DNA of 7,620 bases from Alphaproteobacteria bacterium (lineage in GTDB: Bacteria; Pseudomonadota; Alphaproteobacteria; Micropepsales; Micropepsaceae), in NCBI GenBank assembly GCA_028869725.1, contig JAGWRJ010000044.1, positions 1-7,620 of the forward strand. The letters run 5' to 3'. Both the position numbers and the translations under genes were made by a program. Below, piece after piece: positions 1 through 7,045 of the stretch. The notes below the pieces were generated by a model. It saw only the letters and a list, made by a program, of their open reading frames with translations, was not told where the DNA came from and made no database searches. How positions within the stretch are numbered: the stretch's first letter is position 1; each line of letters begins with the position of its first letter.

Positions 1-1529
1 CCCTACCTCTTGGCCTTCGTCAACGGCTGTCGCTGGCGGTCGCGATGATCCATAAGCCCGAACTACTCATACTCGACGAGCCCACGTCTGGTGTGGACCC
101 CATCGCGCGCGACGCATTTTGGCAATCTCTACTCGAATTGTCACGGCGCGATGGCGTTACAATCTTTATCTCTACCCATTTCATGAACGAAGCGGAGCGT
201 TGTGATCGCGTCGCGCTGATGCATGCCGGCAGGGTATTGATTACGGACACTCCTGACGCCCTTAGTGCCCGACGAGGTGTGTCAAGCCTTGAAGATGCGT
301 TCATCGCCTACCTTGAAGATGCCGACAATACCGTAACGGAGGACCTGCCCACTGCCCTTGAAACATCTACGGAGGCTTCAGTTACCCCTAACTCTGGCAA
401 ACATATGGGCTTGCGCCGGCTTCTCGCCTATACGCAGCGCGAGAGTCTCGAACTGAGCCGCGATCCTTTACGCTTGGTACTTGCTCTTGTTGGTAGCGCC
501 ATTCTGCTCCTGGTAATTGCCTACGGCATTAGCCTTGACGTGGAGCATATGAGTTTTGCTGTTCTGGACCGAGACCAGAGCGCGGTCAGCCATGACTATG
601 TCAACAACCTATCTGGATCGCGCTACTTCGACGAACAGAGGCCACTCAAAAGCTACGCCGATATGGATCAGCGCATGCGTGCTGGCGAGCTCAGCCTGGC
701 TATCGAGATTCCTCCAGGCTTTGGCCGCGACCTAGCGCATGGCCGCAGGGTCGAGATCGGTGCCTGGGTCGACGGCGCCATGCCCACACGTGCCGAGATT
801 GCAGAGAGCTACGTCGAGGGCATGCACGCACAATGGTTGGCACGCAAAGCCTCGGAGACGCGCCAGACGGCACATCCATTCACTCCCGCCACGGTTGAGC
901 TAAGATTCCGCTACAATCCTGACGTCAAAAGCATTGTCGCCATGGCGCCAGCAGTGATCCCGCTTTTGCTGATGCTGATTCCGGCGATATTGACCGCACT
1001 CAGTGTCGTCCGCGAAAAGGAGCTTGGGTCGATCATAAACTTTTACGTCACACCAACGAGACCACTCGAATTTCTTGTAGGAAAGCAAATTCCCTACATT
1101 GCGCTCTCTCTGCTCAGCTTTCTATTTCTTGCAATTTTAGTAATAACCGTGTTTGGCGTTCCACTGAGGGGCAGCTTTCTTACCCTACTCGCGGGCGCCA
1201 CCCTTTATCTAGCTGCGACGACCGCAATGGGGCTTTTGATCTCAACCTTCATGCGCAGCCAAATTGCAGCGCTGTTTGGGACGGCCGTTCTTACACTTCT
1301 GCCCGCTGCCAGTTTTTCGGGCCTGACCGATCCGGTATCATCACTTGAAGGAATTGGCCGTCTGATCGGCGAAATTTACCCCACCAGTCATTTTCTGGTC
1401 ATCGCCCGTGGCACATTTTCCAAGGCACTGCAGTTTTCAAATCTGACGGCATCCTTTGTACCACTGCTGATTGCTCCGGTCGTACTAATTGGTCTGTCCG
1501 CGCTCTTTCTTAGGAAGCAGGACCGCTGA
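1..1529 (+). CDS. rbbA: RbbA-type ribosome-associated ATPase / ABC transporter, 5'-truncated by window edge
   Basis: The gene is already open at the left edge: the frame reads from base 3 and gives 508 visible residues before the TGA at 1527-1529. The ATG at 45 is internal. The visible part starts in the ABC signature (LPLGLRQRLSLA, visible residues 1-12), followed by Walker B LLILDEP (21-27), the D-loop SGVDP and the switch His59 in STHFMNE. The rest is an ABC-2 permease: one membrane helix near 158-178, a large extracytoplasmic region, then about five helices from 315 to the end, with motifs such as NFYVTPT, GLLISTF, YPTSHFL and ARGTFSKAL. These match my recollection of E. coli RbbA (about 911 residues), so roughly 400 residues, including the first ATPase domain, lie upstream. 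E. coli RbbA was described as a ribosome-stimulated ATPase, and its fusion to a permease also suggests export. The substrate is unknown. It forms an operon with the next gene. Confidence 0.93.
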   Translation, partial: LPLGLRQRLSLAVAMIHKPELLILDEPTSGVDPIARDAFWQSLLELSRRDGVTIFISTHFMNEAERCDRVALMHAGRVLITDTPDALSARRGVSSLEDAFIAYLEDADNTVTEDLPTALETSTEASVTPNSGKHMGLRRLLAYTQRESLELSRDPLRLVLALVGSAILLLVIAYGISLDVEHMSFAVLDRDQSAVSHDYVNNLSGSRYFDEQRPLKSYADMDQRMRAGELSLAIEIPPGFGRDLAHGRRVEIGAWVDGAMPTRAEIAESYVEGMHAQWLARKASETRQTAHPFTPATVELRFRYNPDVKSIVAMAPAVIPLLLMLIPAILTALSVVREKELGSIINFYVTPTRPLEFLVGKQIPYIALSLLSFLFLAILVITVFGVPLRGSFLTLLAGATLYLAATTAMGLLISTFMRSQIAALFGTAVLTLLPAASFSGLTDPVSSLEGIGRLIGEIYPTSHFLVIARGTFSKALQFSNLTASFVPLLIAPVVLIGLSALFLRKQDR

Positions 1530-2666
1530 ATGATGAGCAGTGGTCAAACACTCCGACATGTCGGCTACCTAGGGATCAAGGAATTACGCAGCCTGATGCG
1601 CGATCCTATGATGCTGTTCCTGATCGCGTACGCCTTCAGCTTTGCGATCTATGCAGCCGCTACCGCGATGCCGGAGACACTCAACAGAGCACCAATTGCT
1701 ATTGTTGATGAAGATCATTCCGCCTTGTCGACGCGAATCATTCACGCATTTTATGCACCACTGTTCGACCCACCACATGTTGTTACCCCGGCCGAAATGG
1801 ATGCACGCCTGGACGCCGGACTTGATACGTTCGCGCTCGATATACCCCCCGATTTCGAGCGTGATGTCATTGCAGGTCGCAGGCCGGCTATCCAACTCAA
1901 TGTTGATGCCACGCGCATGACGCAGGCCTTCACCGGCAGCGCCTATGTGCAGGCTATTGTCGCCCGCGAGATCGCCACGTTCATGCACCGCTCTGATATG
2001 ACCGACAGCGCACCCGTGGCACTCATCTTGCGCGCACGCTTTAATCCCATCCTGAGCAAATCCTGGTTCGGCGCTGTGATGGAGGTCATCAACAACGTCA
2101 CCATGCTGTCAATCATTCTTGCCGGCGCGGCGCTGATTCGCGAACGAGAACATGGCACGGTCGAACACCTACTGGTCATGCCGGTCACACCCTTCGAGAT
2201 CATGGCCAGCAAGGTGTGGGCGACCGCACTGGTTGTGCTTCTGAGCGCTGCACTGTCACTTGTTGTGGTGGTTGAGCAGATCCTGTCCGTCCCGATCGCA
2301 GGATCGCTTCCGTTGTTCCTTGCGGCTGCCGCGCTGAGCCTGTTTGCCACCACGTCCATGGGGATCTTTCTGGGTATCGTAGGTCGCTCCATGCCACAGT
2401 TCGGACTACTTCTGATACTCGTAATACTGCCACTGGAGATGCTCTCAGGAGGGATGACACCTCGGGAAAGCATGCCTGCCATTGTTCGCATCCTGATGGA
2501 GGCTGCTCCGACGACACATTTTGTGGCGCTGGCGCAGGCCGTTCTGTATCGTGGGGCGGGTCTTGGGGTGGTGTGGCCCCACATGCTCGCGCTGCTCGTG
2601 ATCGGCCTGGTCCTGTTTTCTGGGTCGCTCCTGCTTTTCCGCAAACGTTTGCGGGCTATGACCTGA
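1530..2666 (+). CDS. yhhJ: ABC-2 type permease, YhhJ family
   Basis: A 378-residue inner-membrane permease, close to the roughly 375 residues of E. coli YhhJ. It has a first membrane helix near residues 27-47, then a large extracytoplasmic loop containing VNVDATR and QAFTGSAY. Five further helices follow, at about 190-203, 230-250, 259-284, 291-308 and 352-371. The cytoplasmic segment REREHGTVEHLLVMP (204-218) and the motifs LSGGMTPRESMP and PTTHFVALAQA are typical of the family. The ATG abuts the TGA of rbbA with no spacer, so translation is probably coupled; a second ATG at 1533 is an equally possible start. In gammaproteobacteria rbbA and yhhJ follow an HlyD-like adaptor gene, and together they look like a tripartite exporter. 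YhhJ would pair with the permease half of RbbA. The substrate cannot be told from sequence. Confidence 0.93.
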   Translation: MMSSGQTLRHVGYLGIKELRSLMRDPMMLFLIAYAFSFAIYAAATAMPETLNRAPIAIVDEDHSALSTRIIHAFYAPLFDPPHVVTPAEMDARLDAGLDTFALDIPPDFERDVIAGRRPAIQLNVDATRMTQAFTGSAYVQAIVAREIATFMHRSDMTDSAPVALILRARFNPILSKSWFGAVMEVINNVTMLSIILAGAALIREREHGTVEHLLVMPVTPFEIMASKVWATALVVLLSAALSLVVVVEQILSVPIAGSLPLFLAAAALSLFATTSMGIFLGIVGRSMPQFGLLLILVILPLEMLSGGMTPRESMPAIVRILMEAAPTTHFVALAQAVLYRGAGLGVVWPHMLALLVIGLVLFSGSLLLFRKRLRAMT

Positions 2667-3004
2667 CAGTCTGGTGGCAAAAGTGGGGGGGGGCGGCATG
2701 TCTCCACCGACCACACCTGGCACGGGGCTTGCGACCAGGGACGCAAAGCCGCCTCTGCCCCCCGCGAGCTCGGTTCATCTGCTGCTGCGTTGCTCCTGGC
2801 GGGGTGCACACATGGCAATCCGCCCGCTGGAGCTTGAAGTCGTGGCTCAGCGGACCTAATATTTCCCTTCGACCGCTGCGGGACGCGTCTTAAGGACGTC
2901 AAGCGAAACAAAGGGTTAACAGGAATTGCAAGGCCTTCCAGGGTGGCCGGGCGAAGGCACGGTGTCCCAAGGGAAGGCTTTATCAGCATTAGGACGATAC
3001 GTTG
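2667..3004 (+). other. Spacer between yhhJ and greA, no convincing gene
   Basis: No convincing gene is seen in these 338 bases. The left part contains a run of nine G (2685-2693) and a short frame (GTG 2700 to TGA 2835-2837, 45 residues) containing a lipobox-like LLLAGC with Cys at residue 36. That frame has no clear ribosome binding site and an atypical N-terminus, so I do not call it a gene. The right part is the probable greA leader, with a stem-loop at 2930-2980 and an AGGA at 2991-2994. I see no intrinsic terminator with a T-tract for the yhhJ operon and no strong promoter. Confidence 0.6.
2930..2980 (+). promoter_or_regulatory. Imperfect stem-loop in the probable greA leader
   Basis: Bases 2930-2939 (AAGGCCTTCC) can pair with 2972-2980 (GGAAGGCTT), giving nine base pairs with one bulged G at 2933. 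The enclosed loop of about 32 bases is GC-rich. The structure ends 10 bases before the AGGA that probably binds the ribosome for greA. There is no T-tract after it, so it does not look like a classical terminator. A role in greA expression is inference. Confidence 0.35.
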
Positions 3005-3478
3005 ATGGAACGCTTACCCATGACGGCCGCGGGCTACCGAGCTCTTGAGGCTGAAATCAACCACCTCAAATCGGTCGAGCGGCCCGAAGTGATCAGGGCG
3101 ATCGCTGAGGCGCGCGCGCATGGCGATCTGTCCGAAAACGCCGAATATCACGCGGCCAAGGAACGGCAGGCATTTATTGAAGGCCGGGTCATTGAACTGG
3201 AAGACATGATCGGACGAGCCGATGTGATCGACGTCTCCAAGCTGTCGGGAACTACCGTCAAGTTCGGGGCTACCGTGACTTTGGTGGACGAAGATACCGA
3301 CGAAGAGCGCCAATACCAGATTGTTGGCGACATGGAAGCCGATGCCAAGCAGGGGCGGATTTCGATCTCCTCGCCCATCGCCCGGGCACTGATCGGCAAA
3401 AGTACCGGCGATACGGTCGAGGTGGCTGCACCTGGTGGCTCGCGCAGCTACGAGATCCTGAAGGTCGAGTTCGTCTAG
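3005..3478 (+). CDS. greA: Transcription elongation factor GreA
   Basis: A 157-residue GreA, close to the usual 158. It binds the secondary channel of RNA polymerase and stimulates cleavage of backtracked transcripts. The N-terminal coiled coil (about residues 10-75) carries the tip motif GDLSENAEYH with the acidic residues Asp41 and Glu44, the same numbers as in E. coli GreA. This favours the ATG at 3005 over the TTG at 3002. The C-terminal FKBP-like domain includes YQIVGDMEAD, GRISISSPIARALIG and a final YEILKVEF. An AGGA at 2991-2994 lies 10 bases upstream as a moderate ribosome binding site. The gene stands alone: it is separated by 338 bases from yhhJ and by 223 from chvI, so it is probably transcribed on its own. 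Confidence 0.97.
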   Translation: MERLPMTAAGYRALEAEINHLKSVERPEVIRAIAEARAHGDLSENAEYHAAKERQAFIEGRVIELEDMIGRADVIDVSKLSGTTVKFGATVTLVDEDTDEERQYQIVGDMEADAKQGRISISSPIARALIGKSTGDTVEVAAPGGSRSYEILKVEFV

Positions 3479-3701
3479 TTCTCTCCGAGTCCCCCTGTCG
3501 CTTCGCGGCGGGTCGTGGCCCGGCTCTGGCCAGTGGCCGCCACCGGCCGGTGGGGAATGCCCGGCCCGATCGCCACGCCCTGGCCGAACCGCCTGGGCGC
3601 CATTGAGTTGTGGGCGCCTGGTCGCGGTAGGGTGCGGTTGCCCGAGGCATTTCGTTTGCAGGTTACCTTTCGTATGCTAGGCGAAGCGAAAGGATAGAGT
3701 T
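3479..3701 (+). other. GC-rich spacer between greA and chvI with inverted repeats
   Basis: No gene is supported in these 223 bases. They hold a short GC hairpin (3495-3511, loop TTC) soon after the greA stop but without a T-tract, a perfect 14-base palindrome (3540-3553), and two GGCGCC copies 11 bases apart (3596-3601 and 3613-3618). A TATGCT at 3673-3678 is a possible -10 box for chvI, but no good -35 accompanies it. AAAGGA at 3689-3694 is the chvI ribosome binding site. Confidence 0.5.
3540..3553. repeat. Perfect 14-base palindrome upstream of chvI
   Basis: CCACCGGCCGGTGG is fully self-complementary. It lies 62 bases after the greA stop and about 150 bases before chvI. It could be part of a terminator-like structure or a protein-binding site, or may reflect high GC content by chance. 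Confidence 0.4.
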
Positions 3702-4409
3702 ATGGCAACTATTGCGCTCGTCGATGACGACAAGAACATCATCACGTCGGTCAGCATGCTGCTGGAGCAGGAGGGCTATCATGTGCGCAGTTTCAGCGAC
3801 GGGGCGTCCGCGCTGACAGCGCTTACTGCCAATCCGCCCGATCTTGCCATTCTCGATATCAAGATGCCCCGCATGGACGGCCTCGAGTTGTTACGCCGCC
3901 TCAAGCAGGTCTCGGATCTTCCGGTCATTTTCCTCACCTCTAAGGACGAGGAGATTGACGAACTGATGGGCCTGAATGCTGGAGCCGATGATTACATCCG
4001 CAAACCCTTCTCTCAGCGACTACTTCTGGAGCGGGTGCGCGCTGTACTGCGCCGCGCCGAAGGGCATAAACCTGGCGTCCCGACTGCACCTGGCGAACCT
4101 AAAAAGGAAGCCATGGTTCGCGGCAAACTGGTCCTCGACCCCCAGCGCCACGAATGCACATGGGATGGCAAACCGGTGCGACTGACCGTCACCGAATTCC
4201 TCATCCTGCAATGCCTCGCCCAGCGGCCGGGATTCGTCAAAAGTCGCGACAACCTGATGGACGCGGCCTATGACGATCAGGTGTATGTGGATGATCGCAC
4301 CATCGACAGCCACATCAAGCGCCTGCGCAAGAAATTCAAGGTCGTCGACGACGATTTCGATGCCATCGAAACCCTTTATGGAGTCGGCTACCGATACAAG
4401 GAAAGCTGA
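3702..4409 (+). CDS. chvI: ChvI-type OmpR-family response regulator
   Basis: A 235-residue response regulator. The receiver domain (about 1-120) has the acidic pocket Asp8-Asp10, the phosphoacceptor Asp52 in LAILDIKMP, Thr79 and Lys101 in IRKPF. The C-terminal OmpR-type winged helix (about 135-233) contains LTVTEFLILQCLAQRPG, the recognition-helix segment DRTIDSHIKRLRKKF, and ends with GVGYRY. The DNYIRKPFSQRLL-like region and the gene order identify it as ChvI/BvrR/ExoS-partner type rather than PhoB. It would be phosphorylated by ChvG and control envelope, acid-response and central metabolic genes in alphaproteobacteria. The ATG has a good AAAGGA seven bases upstream. It is probably the first gene of the signalling operon, with chvG starting 13 bases after its stop. 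Confidence 0.95.
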   Translation: MATIALVDDDKNIITSVSMLLEQEGYHVRSFSDGASALTALTANPPDLAILDIKMPRMDGLELLRRLKQVSDLPVIFLTSKDEEIDELMGLNAGADDYIRKPFSQRLLLERVRAVLRRAEGHKPGVPTAPGEPKKEAMVRGKLVLDPQRHECTWDGKPVRLTVTEFLILQCLAQRPGFVKSRDNLMDAAYDDQVYVDDRTIDSHIKRLRKKFKVVDDDFDAIETLYGVGYRYKES

Positions 4410-4422
4410 CCACGGCCGGGCC

Positions 4423-6084
4423 ATGAATGTGCCGCAGCCAATGAGCGAGCAACGCCTGTTCCGGCCCTTTGCGCCGTCCGCATCCGTGCGGCCGGCACGC
4501 AGAGGCAGGCGCCGACGCATGTCGGCATTGACCCGCCGCATCCTATCCATGAATGCGATCCTGCTCCTCTTTCTACTGGGTGGGGTGATCTTCGTGCAAT
4601 CGACGCAGGAGGGTCTCGTCGACGAGCGCCTCGCCGGTATTACCCACGAGGCCGAAATCGTGGCCTCCACCCTTGCCGAATACACCACCGACGATGCAAC
4701 GCGATCGATCCGCGTGGGCGAAGCCAAACCCCTGCTGCGCCAGCTGATCGCGCCAACCAATCTGCGCGCCCGTCTTTACAACGCGCATGGCGACCTGCAA
4801 GCAGACACGCGTTTTCTGCTCGCCCGCAATGTTGTGCAAACCTACCCGTTGCCAGCACCCGGCTTCTGGAACAACATCTGGCAGAAGCTCAAGCGCATCT
4901 ATAACGGACTTATGGGCGTTCGCCCCTTCGAGCGCCTCGATCCTTATTTCGAAGCTGGCAAGAATGGACGCGTGTACTCAGAGGTTGACGCGGCGCTGCG
5001 CGGAAGGATCGGCACCAAGGAGCGGGTCGATGAGCAGGATCGACTGGTGCTGTCAGTCGCCGTTCCGATTCAGCGCTTCCGTGCCATCTATGGAGTACTG
5101 TTAGTATCCACCGAAGGCGGCGACATAGACGGGGTTCTGCGTGCCGAGCGGGAAAAGCTGCTCGAAGTTTTTCTTGTCGGCTTCGCGATCATGCTGTTTT
5201 CATCGATCTATCTGGCACGCTTTCTTGCCGAGCCCATCAATCGGCTCGCAGCCGCTGCCGACCGGGTCCGCAAGGGCCAGTCAGGACGCGAAGCGCTGCC
5301 GCGGATGACCGGTCGCCATGATGAGATCGGAGAACTTTCTGATGCCCTGTCGGCGATGACACGCGCGCTCTATGATCGCATTGATGCGATTGAGAGCTTT
5401 GCAGCCGATGTCTCCCATGAACTCAAGAATCCGCTGACGTCACTGAAAACAGCGATTGATATGCTGGAACGTACCGACGATCCGGCTGGACGCAAGCGCC
5501 TGATCAGTATTGTCAGCAACGACATCAAGCGTATCGACCGACTGATTACTGACATCAGCCAGGCGTCGCGACTGGACGCGGAGCTGTCGCGCGAAGCCAC
5601 CGAGCCCGTCGACATCGCCGATCTTCTCAGCACCATCACCGAAGTCTACCGGCTTACGGGTCTGCCGCGGTCGGTCAAGCTCGAACTGGGTCTCAATCTC
5701 GACGGCAAAGCGATTGTCTCGGGTCGTAGCGAGCGACTTGGACAGATCTTCCGCAATCTGATCGACAACGCTGTTTCCTTCAGTCCGGACGGCGGAACGG
5801 TCCGGGTCGAGGCGCACCGTCAGGACCGCATGGTTCGCATTGCTGTGCTCGACGAAGGTCCCGGCATTCCCCCGGACAATCTCGAGACCATTTTCCAGCG
5901 CTTTTATACCGAACGGCCGCGCGAAAGCGATTTTGGCCAGAATTCCGGGCTCGGGCTTTCAATCGCCCGGCAGATCGTCGATGGAGCGGGGGGGCGGATT
6001 TGGGCCGAAAATCGTGTAGGCCCGACGCCCGACCAGCCGGGCGGAGCGCGTTTCATTGTTGAACTGCCTCTCGACAATGGCTGA
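4423..6084 (+). CDS. chvG: ChvG-type membrane sensor histidine kinase
   Basis: A 553-residue inner-membrane histidine kinase from the ATG at 4423. The frame stays open further upstream inside chvI, but that part is not protein-like; the ATG at 4441 is an alternative start. A basic N-terminus (RRGRRRR) precedes helix 1 (about 43-62). The periplasmic sensor domain follows, with the ChvG-like segment RLVLSVAVPIQRFRAIYGVLL before helix 2 (about 247-267). A HAMP domain precedes the dimerisation domain with His332 in ADVSHELKNPLTSLK. The ATPase domain shows the N box NLIDNAVSFS, the G1 box DEGPGIPP and the G2 box NSGLGLSIARQIV, ending with GGARFIVELP. All catalytic motifs look intact. In relatives this kinase (also ExoS or BvrS) senses acid or envelope stress and acts on ChvI. 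Its end overlaps hprK by 8 bases. Confidence 0.94.
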   Translation: MNVPQPMSEQRLFRPFAPSASVRPARRGRRRRMSALTRRILSMNAILLLFLLGGVIFVQSTQEGLVDERLAGITHEAEIVASTLAEYTTDDATRSIRVGEAKPLLRQLIAPTNLRARLYNAHGDLQADTRFLLARNVVQTYPLPAPGFWNNIWQKLKRIYNGLMGVRPFERLDPYFEAGKNGRVYSEVDAALRGRIGTKERVDEQDRLVLSVAVPIQRFRAIYGVLLVSTEGGDIDGVLRAEREKLLEVFLVGFAIMLFSSIYLARFLAEPINRLAAAADRVRKGQSGREALPRMTGRHDEIGELSDALSAMTRALYDRIDAIESFAADVSHELKNPLTSLKTAIDMLERTDDPAGRKRLISIVSNDIKRIDRLITDISQASRLDAELSREATEPVDIADLLSTITEVYRLTGLPRSVKLELGLNLDGKAIVSGRSERLGQIFRNLIDNAVSFSPDGGTVRVEAHRQDRMVRIAVLDEGPGIPPDNLETIFQRFYTERPRESDFGQNSGLGLSIARQIVDGAGGRIWAENRVGPTPDQPGGARFIVELPLDNG

Positions 6085-6556
6085 GGTTAACCTGCATGCC
6101 ACCTGCGTTCTTCTCGCCGGGGCGGCTCATGCCTTTGAGGGGCCCGCGGGCGCTGGCGTTCTTCTTCTGGGCGAAAGTGGAAGCGGTAAATCGGATCTCG
6201 CCTTGCGTCTGATTGCGATGGGCGCGGTTCTTGTTGCCGATGACCGTACACTCGTTAGAGTTGAGGACGGGACGCTCGTCGGTCGGGCGCCGCCAACGCT
6301 CAAGGGACTGATTGAGGTACGCGGGCTCGGTATCCTGCGCCTGCCCACCGCCCAGGCGGCCCCGATCAGCCTCGTCGCAATCTTGGGTGGCGAAGCTGAA
6401 CGGCTTCCCGAGCCCGAATACTGGCCCCTGCCGCAGGGGCTTGCCGGGGCACCGGCTCCCTTTCTGGTGCGATTGAATGCTTTTGCTGCCTCGGCACCGG
6501 CGAAACTCGTGCTCGCCGCGGCCAAATTTGGGAGAAATCCCACCGCCGACCTTTAG
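6077..6556 (+). CDS. hprK: HPr kinase/phosphorylase, short alphaproteobacterial form
   Basis: A 159-residue protein equal to the C-terminal catalytic domain of HprK. Firmicute enzymes are about 310 residues and have an extra N-terminal domain missing here, as is normal for alphaproteobacteria. His7 lies in the conserved LHATCV start. Walker A GESGSGKS spans 32-39, followed by the acidic pair Asp55-Asp56 in LVADD. The HprK signature IEVRGLGILRL lies at 79-89. The enzyme phosphorylates HPr on a serine with ATP and can reverse this, tying PTS state to metabolism. The chosen ATG at 6077 overlaps the chvG stop by 8 bases and has no good ribosome binding site, so it is probably translationally coupled. 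A TTG at 6056 would only add a non-conserved extension. The substrate HPr is encoded 0.5 kb downstream. Confidence 0.94.
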   Translation: MAEVNLHATCVLLAGAAHAFEGPAGAGVLLLGESGSGKSDLALRLIAMGAVLVADDRTLVRVEDGTLVGRAPPTLKGLIEVRGLGILRLPTAQAAPISLVAILGGEAERLPEPEYWPLPQGLAGAPAPFLVRLNAFAASAPAKLVLAAAKFGRNPTADL

Positions 6557-6557
6557 A

Positions 6558-6580
6558 CCTCACATCAACTACATGTGAGG
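6558..6580 (+). promoter_or_regulatory. Hairpin directly after hprK stop
   Basis: CCTCACAT (6558-6565) and ATGTGAGG (6573-6580) form a perfect 8-base-pair stem with a 7-base loop. It starts one base after the hprK stop codon. No T-tract follows, so it is not a typical intrinsic terminator. The right arm can also pair with CCTCACA at 6619-6625, just ahead of the EIIA gene, giving an alternative fold. It may act in RNA processing, partial termination or translational control; the function is inference. Confidence 0.5.
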
Positions 6581-6638
6581 GGTTCCATATCGCCCATACC
6601 TTGTTATCGTGCCCGCCGCCTCACACATAGCATCGATC

Positions 6639-7043
6639 ATGATCGGCATTGTCATTGTAACCCACGGCCGCCTGGCGCAGGAGATCATTTCTGCAGTTGA
6701 GCATGTGGTGGGCCCACAAACCCATTTGCGTGCCGTATGCATCGGCCCCGAAGACGACATGGAACGCCGACGGCGGGAGATCGCCGCTGCCGCCAAGGCC
6801 GTCGATACCGGGGATGGCACTGTCATTGTTACCGATATGTATGGCGGCACGCCCTGCAATCTGGCACTGACCTTACTGGAAAAGGGCAAGATCGAAGTTC
6901 TGGCCGGAGCAAATCTTCCCAGCCTGATCAAGCTCTGCAATGTGCGCTCCCGGTTGCCACTTGAGGCTGCGGTCAAGCAGGCCATTGACGCGGGGCGTAA
7001 ATATATGCGCGCCGGTTCAGCGGATCTCGTCGGCGGGGCCTGA
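6639..7043 (+). CDS. PTS EIIA component, mannose family (single domain)
   Basis: A 134-residue soluble EIIA-Man domain. The phosphorylated His9 is in MIGIVIVTHG, and the conserved TDMYGGTPCNLA loop lies at about 65-76. Its length fits the isolated domain; there is no fused EIIB as in E. coli ManX. It would take phosphate from His-phosphorylated HPr. With no EIIB or EIIC gene nearby, it is probably a regulatory phosphorelay end point, as in other alphaproteobacteria. The ATG at 6639 gives the family's usual N-terminus; a GTG at 6609 would add ten residues of no recognisable character. Neither start has a clear Shine-Dalgarno sequence, which is notable because the preceding 82 bases are rich in complementary segments. 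The ptsH gene follows after 2 bases. Confidence 0.93.
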   Translation: MIGIVIVTHGRLAQEIISAVEHVVGPQTHLRAVCIGPEDDMERRRREIAAAAKAVDTGDGTVIVTDMYGGTPCNLALTLLEKGKIEVLAGANLPSLIKLCNVRSRLPLEAAVKQAIDAGRKYMRAGSADLVGGA

Positions 7044-7045
7044 GT

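Noticed and set aside
2573..2893. 106-residue open frame overlapping the yhhJ end and spacer
   Set aside because: Its first third is yhhJ in another frame and the rest is Cys-, Arg- and Trp-rich without any motif.
1943..2989. Long open frame on the minus strand (348 residues) across yhhJ and the spacer
   Set aside because: It is antisense to the clearly conserved yhhJ, its product is rich in Arg, Ser and Pro with no recognisable domain, and it has the look of a GC-rich shadow frame.
3515..3697. 60-residue open frame between greA and chvI
   Set aside because: No homology is recognisable, the region is dominated by inverted repeats, and no ribosome binding site precedes it.
4270..4422. N-terminal extension of ChvG inside chvI
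   Set aside because: The extra residues are only the chvI coding sequence read in another frame; the ATG at 4423, just after the chvI stop, is the sensible start.
4020..4760. Minus-strand open frame (246 residues) across chvI and chvG
   Set aside because: It overlaps two well-supported genes on the other strand and shows no family motifs.
5988..5994. G7 run inside chvG as a phase-variation tract
   Set aside because: It encodes the Gly-Gly of a conserved kinase C-terminal segment (GAGGRIWAEN) and the frame is intact on both sides.
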